NCBI RefSeq assembly: GCF_929443795.1 | Contig: NC_064919.1 | Location: 75,589,386 to 75,653,385, forward strand | DNA length: 64,000 nucleotides | Reading direction: 5' to 3' | Origin: Astur gentilis | Lineage: Eukaryota; Chordata; Aves; Accipitriformes; Accipitridae | Shown: in pieces, positions 24,101 through 37,150 of the stretch | How the letters are laid out: each line of letters starts with the position of its first letter | How positions within the stretch are numbered: position 1 is the stretch's first letter | Notes under the pieces: model-generated | What the model saw: the letters and a program-made list of their open reading frames with translations, nothing else | What the model was told of the DNA's origin: nothing | Databases searched by the model: none | Translations under genes and position numbers: made by a program

Positions 24101-27100
24101 TACTGGTTATAGAATTCTGTTAAAGGGCAAAGAACCACAATCTGCCTTTACAGCCATAAGCACCAGGAGAATTCAGCATGAGGAACTGCAAGTCTGTTCT
24201 AGAGGCATATGAGCTTTAAAATCTAAAAGTATATCCACTTGCACTCATGAACACCTCTTCAGTTGCACAAAACAAGCACCTGCACTGTTACTTGTCCATT
24301 CAGTATGCGCAAATAAACGCATGCACAGTATAGCTGGATATCTGCCTAAAAATTTCTCTTAAATGTGTGAGATTATCTGAAATTACTTCTGCCTTAGCTG
24401 TAGCTATCCCTGAACAGCATCATTCCTTGAAATAGATTAATATGTTACACATCCTAATATGTGCAATAATCCCAGCAGTGCCAAAGACCCATTCACTCTA
24501 GAAAAGTGATTCCACAAACTACTGCCTTTGACCTAACCATTCTCGTGAGGAATTAGAAAAATCAATTCTCTCTAATGCCACCTATGAATTAAGAGTTACT
24601 GGATCATTCATACGCCTGTGCACAGTACAGACACCATTTATACTCTGTATTTTCTATTCATTCTGTCAAAAGAGAAAGAAAATATGCCTGTAATCATTCC
24701 GCTGCGACTCTCTGTTGCCTTGTATATTGTTGGTTACCAAATACTCTTTCTTTGTCATCCTCAGAGCTGAAACAATGTTCTGAAATACCTGAAGTCCTTT
24801 TAATTAAGGTATTTGTAACAATTTTTCAATCTTAAAAGCTGCGTCGCACCCGAGGAGTCAAATTACACTTTAGTTTTCCTGTCTGAACAACATGTATGAA
24901 GTTGGAAGAATACCAGCTTCTTCCTGAATTCTCAGTGCCCTGTCAAGATTAGCATCCAGGTGAAGCTGGACTAGCAAGCATCTGGATTATGCTGAATCCT
25001 AAATACCCTGCCAAAATTAGCACTTGTCTGACATTGATTTAGCATCTGGATGACAGTAAGCTTAAGTGGGACCGGGTTTTTGCCTTCAGGAAAAGGGGAC
25101 TGCTTCACAACAGAGCATCTGTGTCAAACACTGAAGCACTGATTGCACTCTTCAGTCTGCGAGTAATGTCTTTCCATAACTACCTGTACATTGTGTCCTT
25201 TTCTATCGGCCTTGCTCCTGACCACAACAGTATTTGCATCACTGACCTTCATATTTCATTGCTGCAACTCATACTCGGGAAGAAAGCTCCATGTTATAGA
25301 AACTAAAGCAGTTGTAAAACACAGCAGCCCTCTGTATTTAGCAACAGGTCATGGTGATAACTTTGCCCTGGAGTTCAGCTGGCTATGCACTGAATGCAGA
25401 GTTTAATTTCAAAGTCTGTCCTGATAATCAAAGCCTTCCATGAAACAGGATTTAAGCACCCAAGTGTCACGATATCCCTCTAAATTCTACTACAGCTGTA
25501 AAATCCTTGTCAAATGAAGGAGTGTTCCAGGGCAGGCACAACAGAACTTCTGCAGACACAGGACTTAAACTTTGCCATTTGCTCCCACAGCATAAGGAAC
25601 AAGGCTTATGATCATTCACAAATAAACTCTCCTTTGATCTGCCTCTTCCTAGGATTGTTACATGTATACACGAGTACACACGCAAACCCACATGCTTACG
25701 CACACACACACATAACCACACACTCTCAAACATGAAGCTACATCTCCTAAAAGCTGAGGAGGAAAAGAGATGCTTAACTGTTTTGAAGGGTTTGGATACT
25801 GTGGTAATAGATGACGTATAAATAGGTGTCTGTGCAGACATCCTTATGGTATGAATTTTTACTCCTGAGATCCTAGTTATTTATTCTGTTCAGTCTCATT
25901 GCACTAAAATTCATTGTCTCTCAAGACTGAAAGTATGCTAATACATAATATATTAATTTGGTGTTAAAAATGTGAAGATTGTCATTTTATGACAGCCAGA
26001 GCAACGATTGCTATGCCTGAGCAATAAACAACTTTCTTACAGCTTTAATTTCCATCTAACTAGTCTTATTTTGTGTCCGAGTTAGAGCTTCCTACAGACA
26101 GTTCCTTCCAACCCCGTTTTCCTAAGGAAACAAGATTTAAACTGTTGCGTACTCTGTCCATCTGTCAGGCCCACTTAGAGCCCACTGTTCAGTTTCAGAA
26201 AAATTGGATGGGAGGTAGAAGGCTCAAAGACAATTTAAGTTCTTCGTGAAAATTGGCAACTGTTGAGTGACAGAACTCGGAGGAAGGTATCCTTTGAGGA
26301 AAAAGTTTCAGAGTAAGCTTGGTATTTTCTGTAAGGCTTGTGGGGCTGAGTGATGCATTCCTGCTTCTGAACAAGCTGCAGCATTTGCTGGGAGGGAGGA
26401 GAAAGAAACCATGGCAGGATGGATACCTGGGATTACTGTGTCCTGAAGACGGGTGTAGGGATATGACCCAAATCCATATGAAAGTAGATATCGTTAATTT
26501 TGCTGTTTGTGGAGCAAAGTGTTCTTCCATGTTTCTTTCAGATGAATGTTACTTACTTATTTCTAACAAATCCCAGTGATTAATTTATATATGCGAGGGC
26601 TGCAGAGCTGGAAGCTCTTACATACGAGTACAGTAATAATTTTCAAAAGGAGGGAAGACTAACAATTCCTCATATAAGGATACATATGCAGATATCTGCC
26701 ACTAAGATTAGGAGTTTCTAGCAAAGTGTACTTGGATGGGAGAGCCTAAGTGGCTTATGTTCTGGAGGTGTTTGTATCTCTCTAAATCTTGTCACTCAGG
26801 TTTTTACATCATGATCTTCAGTGACCTCCCAATTAGTTTTGGCAGACTGTATGAAGTTAAGAGTTTGGTACTGTCTCTGTTGAATGAATGAATACAGGGA
26901 AAACCTTTAGCACAGCTGATCCTGCTTTCAATGCTGCCGACAGCCAGTATGACATGGTCAGGGAGGGAAACAGCATCCTCTTTCCCTACCTACCACTGGG
27001 GCATGCTGGCAGGAAGATCTAGAAGCAGCATACCTTGCCTGTTCTACAGCAGTTGTCTGTCTGGAAAGTGGGCTTCAGATTACCGAGTCGTCTTGCACAA

Positions 27101-29590
27101 ACACTAAAGTTACTCTTACAAAACAATGTGTCTGCAGCTGTTCAAGCATATTCAAATTGCTTCTGAAATGGTGAAGTCAGTTGTGTTAGTCCACTTCAGG
27201 ACAGTGTAGTTTGCTTTGCATAAGCAAAGAGTGGGAAGAAAAGTAGAAAAGTAGATTTCTGTTAATTGAAACATATTCTAATGAACGTGTGGACAAGAAA
27301 GCTTGACCCTTCCCATTGGTTTTGTGTGACAAATTTTCAGCAATTTGCATTTGTAAGAATAACTGCACTTATTTTGCTTTTTCTGAAGTATTCTCTTCTG
27401 TTTTGGAATTTATGAAGCAGTCGTATGACCCAACTATGTAATCACTCATGAGGGTACATACGTTGCGAGCAAAATGGAAGCACCCATGGGTAGAATCTGG
27501 GATCAGAAATTTAATCAGACTACACCTGCTAATGTGTTCATCTACCTGTCCTGTCAGATTCTGACGTGCTGCACGAGTGATGTGTTCTCTAAGCATTAGT
27601 CTGGAGTTTCCCTCTGGATAATCAGAATTGACAGCTGTGGTCAGCTGGGCTCAAAACCTGAGGGCTCAGTTTTGTGAAATGTTACCGTGATGGTCTGTTC
27701 ATCTCCCCCTGTGTGAATGCAACCAACAGTGACAACATTAACATTTTCAACAGAAAGACAGCACTGTCATTTTCAGGTATCAGTAGTGCGTAGGGGCATA
27801 TAAAGAAAGTATAGAGCATGTGAATGATTGGATTAATTTTATCACTGGTGATTAATTCAATGATCACAAGAAGGCGTTACTCACAGACTTCAGTAAGGAG
27901 TAGAAATGAACAGTTGTCCCGCACTGTAACTACTCTAGAAGCAATACGTAAATTCCTTTGGATGCAAAAAGGCTGCATTTGGAGACCTTCTTATGTAAAA
28001 CTGCTGGCTGGTACAGTCATGCATTGCCACTTTTGCAGCTAGTGTAATAACTTAGGAATTTCCTAATTTAGTGTTTACATACAAAACTTTCCAGTTACAT
28101 TGTTTTTTAACACTGAATAAATTATTTTATTACACAGAGGTTTTGGGTTTTTTTAAGTCCACTGTATAATTTGAAGAATGTAGAGCTAAGGATGCCTGGT
28201 TTTCTATGGATTTGCATCTTGAAATTTACCTCATGTATGATAACTCCTTGGCATCTAAAATGTGCATTACTCTGAAGAGTTTTCCGTACTGCAGGCAGTA
28301 TTGAGGTGTCCATTTCCATAAGGAATTTTTAAGTACTCTCTGCCCAGAATGAAGCTGGTCATGGTTAGCCAAGGGTCTAGAAAGTCACTACAGTGGGAAT
28401 TCACCTGTGCTTCATACTTGTATCCTGTAGGAATACCAGGCTAAAATGCCTGTGCTTATTAATTTAATTCTGTATGAACAAATCTATCCCTTAATGCACT
28501 GGGTATATTGCTCCGAAGTCATTGAAGATGGGGTGTGAAGACATGTCGTGTCACAAACTGTGAATATATTTCAAAATACATGTCATTTGACAGATACTTG
28601 TGCCTTGTTCCTGTGTACCAGTTGTATATTCAAACCAAAAGGTGTAGTAAGGGAGAGTAAATAGGCCTATTCACAAGTAAGATGCGATCTGTAAGTGACA
28701 TTTCACAAACTCTATTTTATGCGTTATGGAAAGCTTAAAACTTTTTCCACGTAGATAATGGGGTGTCGCATGGTGATCTGTGCGCTCTTCAGCTAGTCAG
28801 TCTGTCAGACACTTCCTTCCGGGAACCCTGGATGAATCACTTCTTACTCTGTGCCGCAGCTCTACCTCCAGAACATTTAAGATATCATCTACTGGTTGGA
28901 ATTTACATTTTAAAATAAGTATTTCATATTTTATGCTTATAATGCTTGCTGTGGGCATTAATTCAAAAGACCATAACAGAATAATTGCGTGGCCTCAGAG
29001 TAAAATACTGTTCCATACTCAAGTTTGCCTTTCAAGGATGAAAACAGTTCCGTATAAATAGGTAATACACGAAGCACAGAATCCTAGAGGTGCAGCTCAA
29101 GGGTCAAATAAACTATCAAAAAGATAACAATTTGGAACACAGCTGTAAATTTTCAAAACCTCTTCTTATCCTTTTGGTCTCCAGGATCTCGTATTATCTA
29201 CTGCTTTGTACAATCCAAAAGTTAATAGTTACACAGAACGAGGCATTAGCTGGTTAGCAAGAGAATTAGTTATGTTTAATTACTCTCCTGGTAATCTGAT
29301 TTGTGGTAGTTTCCCTCAAGGCTAAGCTAATCAGTAGGTAGAAAAACCTCCTCCCCGGCAGTAAAGACTGGGTGGAGCTTTTGTTTAGCTGAATGGGTTT
29401 AGCTATTCTCATTTCCTAAGGCTCTCCTAGCAGAGCAGCGTAGATGGGTGCTGGGCTGACAGGTAAAAGCTGCTGCTTTCAATCCCTCCTCACAAGGAGA
29501 AGCTGTGACTTCCTCCAGGGAAAGAACGGGCACAAGGCGAGTAATGAGAAAAACGTGCGTAAACGAGGCTTTCAGTGCAGAAGTACTGTC
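18175..29590. other. Spacer between RANBP3L and NADK2
   Basis: About 11 kb of AT-rich sequence that may include the RANBP3L 3' UTR. Long-looking frames (for example minus 20,841-21,338, 165 residues) show no recognised domain and no splice logic. Scattered CA-rich sequence occurs near 25,670-25,730. No tRNA, ERV or CR1 copy was recognised. Confidence 0.5.
19430..19521 (+). CDS. RANBP3L: Alternative terminal RANBP3L exon
   Basis: The acceptor tgatttgcag is in the right phase. It opens with ETSDTNIQMAASKQILRYE and stops at TAA (19,519-19,521). It would be used only if the 18,137 exon is skipped. Evidence is splice site and phase alone. Confidence 0.3.
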
Positions 29591-29692
29591 TGTGAAAGTC
29601 AATACCTGAGAAGGCAGTTATTAATAATGATGTAACCACCGCCCCAACTGTGAAAGTCAATACCTGAAAAGGCAGTTATTAATGATGTAACC
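29591..29692. repeat. Tandem duplication, about 45-58 bp unit
   Basis: Two head-to-tail copies begin TGTGAAAGTCAATACCTGA and end GATGTAACC (29,591-29,640 and 29,649-29,692). They differ by a few bases and one AAT triplet. A 19-base T run lies just downstream (29,755-29,773). Confidence 0.9.
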
Positions 29693-30415
29693 GCCCCCCT
29701 CCCCCCATTTTTTTAGATAGTTTGCTTACAATACTGAAAAGTAACACACGATCCTTTTTTTTTTTTTTTTTTTAAAACCTGGACACGCAAAATGCGGACA
29801 CACACACTCACAGGCCCGTTTCACAGGTCTTTTCCCAAGCCTGCTGCTTTCACCACGTTGCCTTTTTCTGCGCTTCCTCAGACAGTGGAATAAACGTAAT
29901 ACAGAGCAGAACAGTCGTGAGTAAGAGATTGACCTCTCAAATCACACCCTTCTCCTCCCAAGATGCGGTACTTGGTGCTTTTAAAACAAAGCACCTGTTG
30001 CGTTTTTTCCTAACTTCCAGAATCCCTTTCCTCAGACAAGTTTAACAAGGTAGCCAGCCAGCCTCCCCGCGAGGCACCTGCGGGAGCTGCCACCTCAGGA
30101 TTTCCACAGCCCTCTCAGCTACCAACTCTCGCCTCCCCCAGCTACCTCAGAGGACGCAAGCGGCTTTATTTGTCGAGCCGTCGCCGCAGGAGGAGGCTGG
30201 GCAGGAGGCGGCTGGGCGGGAGGCGGCGAGGGGACGCAGGAGGTGTCCCTCCGGGGCGGGGGGGAGCCGAGGCAGCCCGGCTGAGGGGACCCAGCCCCTC
30301 ACGACGGCCGCCGGCGCGCGCCCACCTGGCTGCCTCGAGCCCCGCCTCCCGCGCGGCGGGGGAAGCGGCACCGCGAGACGACGGGCGGGTGGGGGCAGGC
30401 GACTTGGTGCGCCAG

Positions 30416-30425
30416 GCGCATGCGC
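30416..30425 (+). promoter_or_regulatory. NRF1-type palindrome GCGCATGCGC
   Basis: A perfect core of the NRF1 consensus, 420 bases before the NADK2 start codon. NRF1 commonly controls nuclear genes for mitochondrial proteins, which fits NADK2. Binding is inferred. Confidence 0.6.
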
Positions 30426-30507
30426 CACTCCCGCTTCCCGAGGCGCGGGAGGGGGAGCTGTCCCCGCCTTCCCCCCCTGCGGCCGGCGCCGTTGGTCTCG
30501 AGCCGGA

Positions 30508-30516
30508 CGCATGCGC
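30508..30516 (+). promoter_or_regulatory. Second NRF1-type site CGCATGCGC
   Basis: A near-perfect second copy of the same palindrome, 83 bases downstream of the first. Confidence 0.5.
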
Positions 30517-30835
30517 TCCGGCGCGGGAGCCTCCCCCGCTGCTCCTGCCCCGCCCCACCCCCCCACCCCCCCCCGGAGGGTGGGAGTCTCGCGGCGCGCT
30601 TCCCTATTGGCGGGGGCCGCGCCTGCGTGCGGGGAGGGGCGGGGCGCCGCGGCGCGGCCGTGCCATGTGTGCCGAGCGCTGCCCGGGCGGGGAGGCAGCC
30701 TCAGAGCGGGGGCGGCCGCCGCCGGGCAGCGCCGCGCCGCGCCCCTTCCCTCCCTCCCTCCCGCCCGCCCGCCCGCCCGCCCGCCGGCCGGCCGGCCGCA
30801 GGCTGCCGCCCCGGGGCGGGGAGCGAGCCCGGGCG

Positions 30836-31198
30836 ATGTCCTCCGCGCGGGGCTTCCTCGGCGGCTCCTTCTGCCTCGCCGGCCGGGCGGCCGGGCGCCG
30901 TTCGCCGCCGCTCTGTCAGCGGGCGGCGGGGGCTTCCTCCGCCCTGCCGGGGCTGTCGCTGCTCGGCGGCGCCCGCCGGCGCCTCCTCGCCCTCCGCTGC
31001 GCGGCGGAGGGGGCCGGGGCCGGGGCCGGCGCCGGGCCGTGCGCGCCGCCGCGGCGGCGGGGCTGCGGCGGGCTGGGGGCGGCGGGCGGCGGGTTCCGGC
31101 CGTCGCGGGTGGCGGTGGTGGTGAAGACGACGCGGTACGAGTTCGAGCAGCAGCGGTACCGCTACGCCGGGCTCTCCGAGGAGGACCTCAAGCAGCTG
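30836..31198 (+). CDS. NADK2: NADK2, mitochondrial NAD kinase, first coding exon
   Basis: 121 codons ending in phase 0 at CAGCTG with donor gtgagc. The start at 30,836 is chosen because MSSARGFLGGSF aligns with the family N-terminus; a purine sits at -3. Residues 1 to about 85 are rich in Arg, Ala and Gly with almost no acidic residues, as expected of a mitochondrial targeting peptide. The conserved enzyme then begins with KTTRYEFEQQRYRYAGL and LSEEDLKQL. NADK2 phosphorylates NAD to NADP in the mitochondrial matrix; the kinase core is in later exons not found here. An in-frame ATG at 30,665 with no stop between would add 57 residues. Downstream of RANBP3L in the same direction, as in other vertebrates. 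Confidence 0.93.
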
Positions 31199-34100
31199 GT
31201 GAGCGGCGGGAGCGGGGCGGCGATCCCGGCCTCCCCGGGCGCGGCCGGGCCGTGGCGCCGGGGCCGGGCTGTGGGGAGGCTTGAGGAGTCACCAGGGCGA
31301 TGCCCGGGCTGCGGAGGGGCCCGGCGTGTCCGGAGCGGGCCCGGGGCTCCCCCTCGCCCTGCGCAGGGGCGGGGGGGCGCGGGGCGGCGCCGTGGTCCGG
31401 TGCCGGCGGGCGGGGGCGCGGCCGCTGAGCCCGCGGTCGGGGCTGCCGGGCGGCTGTCCCCGTCCCGCCCCCCCCCCGGGGCCGGGAGCCCGACTCGGAG
31501 CTGGGAGAGGGGGAGCGGGCAGCGCCGCTTAACCGCCCCTCGCTCGTCTGTTGCCGATTACCGAGGGACTTGTGTAGTAAGCGTGCTCGGGTTTTATCCT
31601 CGGAGCGGCCCCGGCAGCCTTCACCAAGGTGCAGGTGTTTTCGTGCAGTGTGTCGCGTAAAGCCTCTGTTTGGAGGAGCGCCTGCTGAGGAGAGCACTCT
31701 GTTCTGAAAATCCTCTCCGAGGCTTGGAGAGGACTCGTTCTCGCTTCCTCCTGCTCCTTCGCTCCGCACCCTTGCCTCGCTTCCTCACTTCACCCTTCGG
31801 GTGTTTTTCTCGTGACTCCTCCAGCTCAACAGCCAAATCTCTCGTTCGCATCCACCTGCCTGGCTACGGTTTTTAGAAAAGCCTTTCCCTGTGGTCCGTA
31901 GGAAGCATTCAGTACAAAACCAGGCGGCTGTTCCGCTAGTGAGGGTGTACTGAGGAAAGCGGGTGTTTCCAAGAGTCGATACGTGCGCCCAGCAAAGCGG
32001 GTGTTTCCAAGAGTCGATACGTGTGCCCAGCGTCTAGTGTCTTTATCTCCACCGAGCACAGTGACCCCCATCCTGTCCTCCGTATAGCCTGCGGCTGCCT
32101 CCTTCCAGAGCTCGCCTGCCACCCGTGGGCTAAAGGATGGTACCTGCTGGAGTTCACTTTGGCCGCCAGCCGTCTGTGCGGACCAGGTCATGAGCTGATA
32201 GGATTGTCCTTGTTGTGAATAAGACCATTCGTTTGGGTCTGTCTAGTCTTTGGTCTCTTAGAACTGGAAATATTTGAGAACTGTATTTGTTTGCAGCATT
32301 TGCGTTAAACTTGCACACGTGCTTAATTTATGTAGCGGGGACAAATGCTGTGGTTGCATAGCCTTGCTTTGTAAAACACCAGGATACAAAGTACAGTGTC
32401 TAAAGCAGGGGGTGCTTACGTTTCTCTGCATACTTCAGTTGGCCATCCGCCTCCTGTGGAATTCCTGTCTAAACGTTTTTACCTATTTTGTAAAGCTTTC
32501 TAGTCAGATTTCACACGGCAACAAGTTTAATGTGGAAACGTAAGCCTGTGTTCCTGTTCTCCCCTACGTGTAGGTTCCTGTTGCTGAGAGGTCCCTGTAC
32601 TTCCTCTCATACGGTGGCTATTGAAAAGCAATGTCTCCCACAGCTCACCTGTAACCCTGCTTTTCTGTCTTCGTTTAAGCCTCTCTTGAGGAAACGTTTC
32701 TTGCTGTTAAGTGTAATCGGGTTGTCCTCAGTGTGCAGCTAAAGCCAAGAAAAACAAACTGGCGTGTTTGGTCACCTTTCCCTAACTGCTTGTGTGCAGG
32801 CAGGACTGGGACAGCGAATCGGTTAGTGACCAGTGGTGTTAGTGTTGCACATCCCTAAAGGCGCTCTCAACTGAATGCGGCGATAGCTGCAGTTTTTTCT
32901 CTGACAAGAAGGCGTGGTTTGCAAGATGGGTCGCCTGTATCAATCTCAAGAAGCATTTTTAAAAAAATTAACTGTGAGGGCACAGTGTCTGGTTGTGGTA
33001 GTTGCAGAAACACCTTAGACTTTGTCCTTTTGGAGAAGCTTCAAGGTGTAAGATAATTCTCTATATTTGGGAGAATTCTAAAATTTTTGTTCTATGACTG
33101 GTGCTTTTTTCAATCTTATCTTTCCCCGGAAAATACCTCCATGTGAGGAATTGCAGCAGTAAAACTCATAGTGCTGCCAGGCAGACAAAGCCTAACTTGC
33201 CTATGTGTGTAGCAATATTAGGCTAGGCTCTTGCCGCATGGGTGGGAATGCAAAGATTTGTGCAAGAACACACTGAAAAGCTCTTCCAGAATTATATTTT
33301 TGAAATAAGAGAATGAAGGAATTCTCCTTACTGCCTGCCTGGTTTTCACATTTTTTAGGTGACGTGTAAAGATTTCTGTATTTACCTTCTGTTGTGACTC
33401 TGGTCTCTGATTTCGCGCCCCCTCCCCCCCAACCTTTCTGAGCTAATAGCAGTCTCAGTAAATAATATGTTAGGTGAAGGTTCAGGAGACCCTTGCCCCT
33501 TCTGTTGCGGACAGGGATTACTTCTTAGCAAAGCGATGGCTTCAAAGTTTCCTTCCCCCTTTGTGCTGCGTCCTTTGAGGGCAGCTTGGGGACATGATGG
33601 ATTTTGCTTCCTGAGGTTAGCGGCACTCTGTGCTCCCTGTGTCTTTGCTTCTCCTGCCTGGGGAGATGTCAGAAGCTGGTGCCAAGGCACTGCCCTTGGA
33701 CGTGCATTGGGTCCCTACTGCAGCTACCCAGGGTGATGCTCAGTTTATCCTGAAGGTTGTGAATTGAAGCGGCCACGAATCTGGCATGGGAGCTCAGTCA
33801 CACCGAACGGTCACACAGAGGGCAGGGTGTGAGTCGAGGCTCACGTGAAAGCCTGCTCTTGGCAGAGCGGTGAAGAATAAAAGCAAAAGGTTTGGCTCAC
33901 CTGATGCTGAAAGCTGTCGGCTAACCCAGGCGGGTGGTGGTGGTGGGGACTGTGTTACGTTGCAGGGACTGAAGCTCGGGTGAGCCTAGAGCTGGCTTGT
34001 GGTGTGGCAGCGTTGTTGCGGCATGAGGGAGCCCCTACCAGTGGAGGAGCACGGTGCTGTTATCTGTCACGGACCTTCACAGAGCCAGAGGCTGGCTGTC

Positions 34101-37100
34101 TGAAATAGAGAAACTGAATTTCAAGGCAATGTTGGAGGCCTAGATTTGAGAAGCCCTACCTGGGCTTGTTTGCCTGCCAGTTGTGGGCAGAGGAGATTGC
34201 TTGCAAGCTCCTGGAAGATAACTGATGTCTCTACTTGGAAGCTTCAGATTTTAGTGTAGCACAAATAATGATCATTGTGGGCTTAAGCAGTTATGCCTGA
34301 TTACCAGGGAGTTGTGCCTGAGGCAGGAGAGCAGACCTGAACTTAGCTGTTACAATCAGTGTGTTTATGTATTAAGACGGAAAATGCTGTTAAGTCAGTT
34401 AATGCAGAGGTGACACTGCATGTGTGCCTTTGGGTGCATGTCCTAATTAGCTGGGATGTGGTCCGTGTTTAGGGAGACTGAAGATAAATTGTTGGCATAC
34501 ACCGATAGATATTAAAATGTGATCCAGATCGTAGCGTGATCATATATATGATACACTGTATGAATCACAGTGTACTCCAAGAAGCAGAATATCTCAGTAT
34601 TGAAGCTGGCTGGCTGACACCTGTGATAGGCAACAGAGGCCCTGAGCAGCAGTGGCCTAAATACTTCTGTGGCCTTTCTTTTGGACACACTAAGTGAGTT
34701 GTACTATACAAACGCTATTAAATGTCGTAAAGTGAAAGATGCGAGGTCACGATTCCCGAATTCTTTCTGTGTGCAAACAGACAGGAGAGGTAAAGAAGCA
34801 GTCTAGACAGAAGAGTAGAACAGATGGGGGAGAGGTGGAGAGCAAGGGCAAACACTTGAAAGAGTGTTTAGTAGATCTGTGGAAGATTAAATCTTGCGTT
34901 GCACCGCTACATACATCGTATGCGTATTTGCTCCAGGTGGTTGTTTTTACAGATATTGTGGCAGAGCTCTTAGACACTTACAAATAAGTCTTTTAAATCT
35001 GTTTATAACTGTACCTAAACACATCTGACTATCATAATTAGTATTGTAATTGTATTGTATTGTAATTGTAACACCGAGATGTTCAGTATTGAGACATTTG
35101 TAAACAGTCAATAGGAACAGTCCCTGCAGAAGTAGTCGCATAGGACAGTCTTCTGCATGTGGTTAAGACCTGTAAGTGCTGGAGGACCCCTGCAATGGAG
35201 ACTCCTTCTTCTTTCTGACAGTGACTGAGGGATTTGATCCCCTACATCAGCATTACCCCATGCCAAGATCCCAATAACCTAGTTTGTTTGGGTTTTTTTA
35301 ACCGATACACTATGTGTGAGCACCTGTGCAAGACCGACACGGCAGCAGCCATACACTGCCTGTGTGTGATCGCAAGTGCGTCCTGCCTCCTCCAGCTCCC
35401 CGTGCCCCTGGAGGCATTGATGGTGTATGAATGACCATGACCAAGGCTTGCCATGCATCAGCAAGGGCTGGCTTTCCTCCCAGAGGGAGGTCTGCAGTGG
35501 GGCTGAAGGGGACACCACTGCTCACCTGTGCCTTGCTGATGAGCCCGAGCTGGAAGGAGGCAAGCAATGCCAGGTTTGTGGCTCGGAGAGGCAGAGCAGA
35601 CACAAGCAGTGTGCAAAGCACTGCGAGCAGGTCTTGCAGCTGGGTAAAACCCAGTGCTGATGAATGCCCAATGCCCACAGGGAACCATCCTCAGTCACAG
35701 CCCCTCCCCAGACGCCTGCAGGCACCCTTGGCACACCATGTCCTCTCACCTGCCACCTCAAAACCAAGATGCTCGATGCGTCACAGCCTTGCTGGGGTTC
35801 TGGCCTTGCAAACAGCTTTGCCAGCCCATGCCTGCTGCATTTCTCACCAGCACTGTGGCTGCCTGCAGAGGTTTTCTGACTGCTCAAAGTGTGGTCATCA
35901 CCGCTGCCTTGCTGGAGCACCCTAGGACTGCTGCACAGCCTCTGGGGAGCCCTGCCCTGGAGAAATGTTGGCATGAAGGCAATAATAAAGTCAGGAGGCT
36001 GCATGCAGTAAAGCTGCAGGCTTAGCGGGACGCCCTGTCACTGACCTGGCTGTGCTTTGGGGTGGGAGCAGTGTCCTGTGGTCCTTCTGCCACCCTCTTT
36101 CCGATTTCCCAGGTTCCTCTAAAGCAGGTAAAAGGCTGCACAGACCAAAGGACACCACAGCAGAGGGCTGGCATAAAGGCATTCTGCTTAGGAAGGCTGT
36201 AAGGGAACTGAAAAAGCTGGAAAAATTCCAGGGAGGCACGGAGAAAGAAACAGCAGCATCGATCCAGAAGCGGAAGGTGGACCCAAGGGAGAAAAACGTG
36301 AAAAGCAAATCACAGGCAAGTCTGCAATGAGGCGGGCTAAAACACAGAGCAGGTGGAGAAGTTGCTAAAGCCAGGGATGCTGTTAGCAAATCTCTCCCAC
36401 GGCGTTCATCGCAGGAAAACCAGGGGAGCAGCAGGAGGTGGCAGCCCCACCAGCCCACTCCTTTCTTTAGGATGCTCAGACCCCAGGCAGGCTGCCAGCA
36501 CAGGGCATGCAGCACCATCTGGGGTCAATTTGCGACTGGACGGCTTGAGGACCAAGCTTCAGATTCAGTCGTGGAGCTGAGTTTCTTGGAAATCATTCAT
36601 TTTGGCTGGGCGGGGTGACTCAGGCAGCACTGGCACTGCCCATTACAGTAAGTCACAAAATCCAGTAGGCTGGTGTTTGGGGCTGGATTTGCTGGGTCAC
36701 TGCTTTCCAGTAAATGCCGCACTCTTCTCTAGGGAGCGTTTTGGGGCTGGATGTGCTGCAGCTACCAGCGCTGTGCTGCCGGTATGGAGCAGCCCTCACC
36801 ACTCACCAGGATTGTGGACACAGCTGAGATGCCACTCCTGACTGCCCAAGGGCTGCCTCCGAGTTGGGGGGACTCCCAGCCAGCTTTTTTGGGTGCAGAA
36901 TGGCCCCCCAGCTTACCATCCCATCATGCTCACCCAGCATTAAGGAGGGAAAAGCCAACGCTGGCCCGTGTTTTATGCCAAAGGGTCACTTTGGGGATGC
37001 ACCATCCCATTTGGGCTGGAAAAGGGGATTTCTCAGAGCCAGTCTCTTCCTGGAATAACCAGATGAGAGCTTCACCCTGCACCCACGCAGCTTCCCCAGG

Positions 37101-37144
37101 ACATAGCCACAGACTGCACAAGGTTGGGTTTAAAAGAAAAAAAA
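31199..37144 (+). other. Presumed NADK2 intron 1 (no exon found)
   Basis: I looked for the conserved second NADK2 exon and did not see it. The sequence becomes GC-rich after about 35 kb. Several open frames of 120-175 residues at 35.3-36.5 kb occur in many overlapping frames on both strands, with no recognised domain. One lysine-rich plus-strand frame (36,052-36,330) is mentioned only as a weak candidate. Confidence 0.5.
31956..32031. repeat. Tandem duplication, 38-bp unit
   Basis: Two copies (31,956-31,993 and 31,994-32,031) start AAAGCGGGTGTTTCCAAGAG and differ at one base near their ends. A recent slippage or duplication event. Confidence 0.95.
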
Positions 37145-37150
37145 TTTATT
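37145..37150 (-). terminator. Polyadenylation signal of decayed avidin gene
   Basis: AATAAA on the minus strand, 125 bases beyond the TGA stop of the 37.3-38.0 kb avidin copy, followed by a T-rich stretch. Confidence 0.6.

Larger units (their letters stand above)
30150..31560 (+). promoter_or_regulatory. NADK2: CpG-island promoter of NADK2
   Basis: GC content and CpG density rise sharply from about 30,150, with an inverted CCAAT box (ATTGG, 30,606-30,610), an Sp1-type GC box (30,636-30,645) and GCCCGCCC/GGCC runs around 30,755-30,800. No TATA box is apparent. This is the layout of a broadly expressed gene with dispersed start sites; the exact transcription start cannot be read from the sequence. 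Confidence 0.85.

Noticed and set aside
30170..31660. A 496-codon plus-strand open frame over the NADK2 promoter and exon
   Set aside because: Only 30,836-31,198 matches NADK2. The rest is open because CpG-island DNA has few stops, and the frame runs through the donor into the intron.
35310..36025. Several overlapping frames of 120-175 codons on both strands
   Set aside because: Overlap in all frames, low-complexity composition, no conserved motif; typical of GC-rich non-coding DNA.
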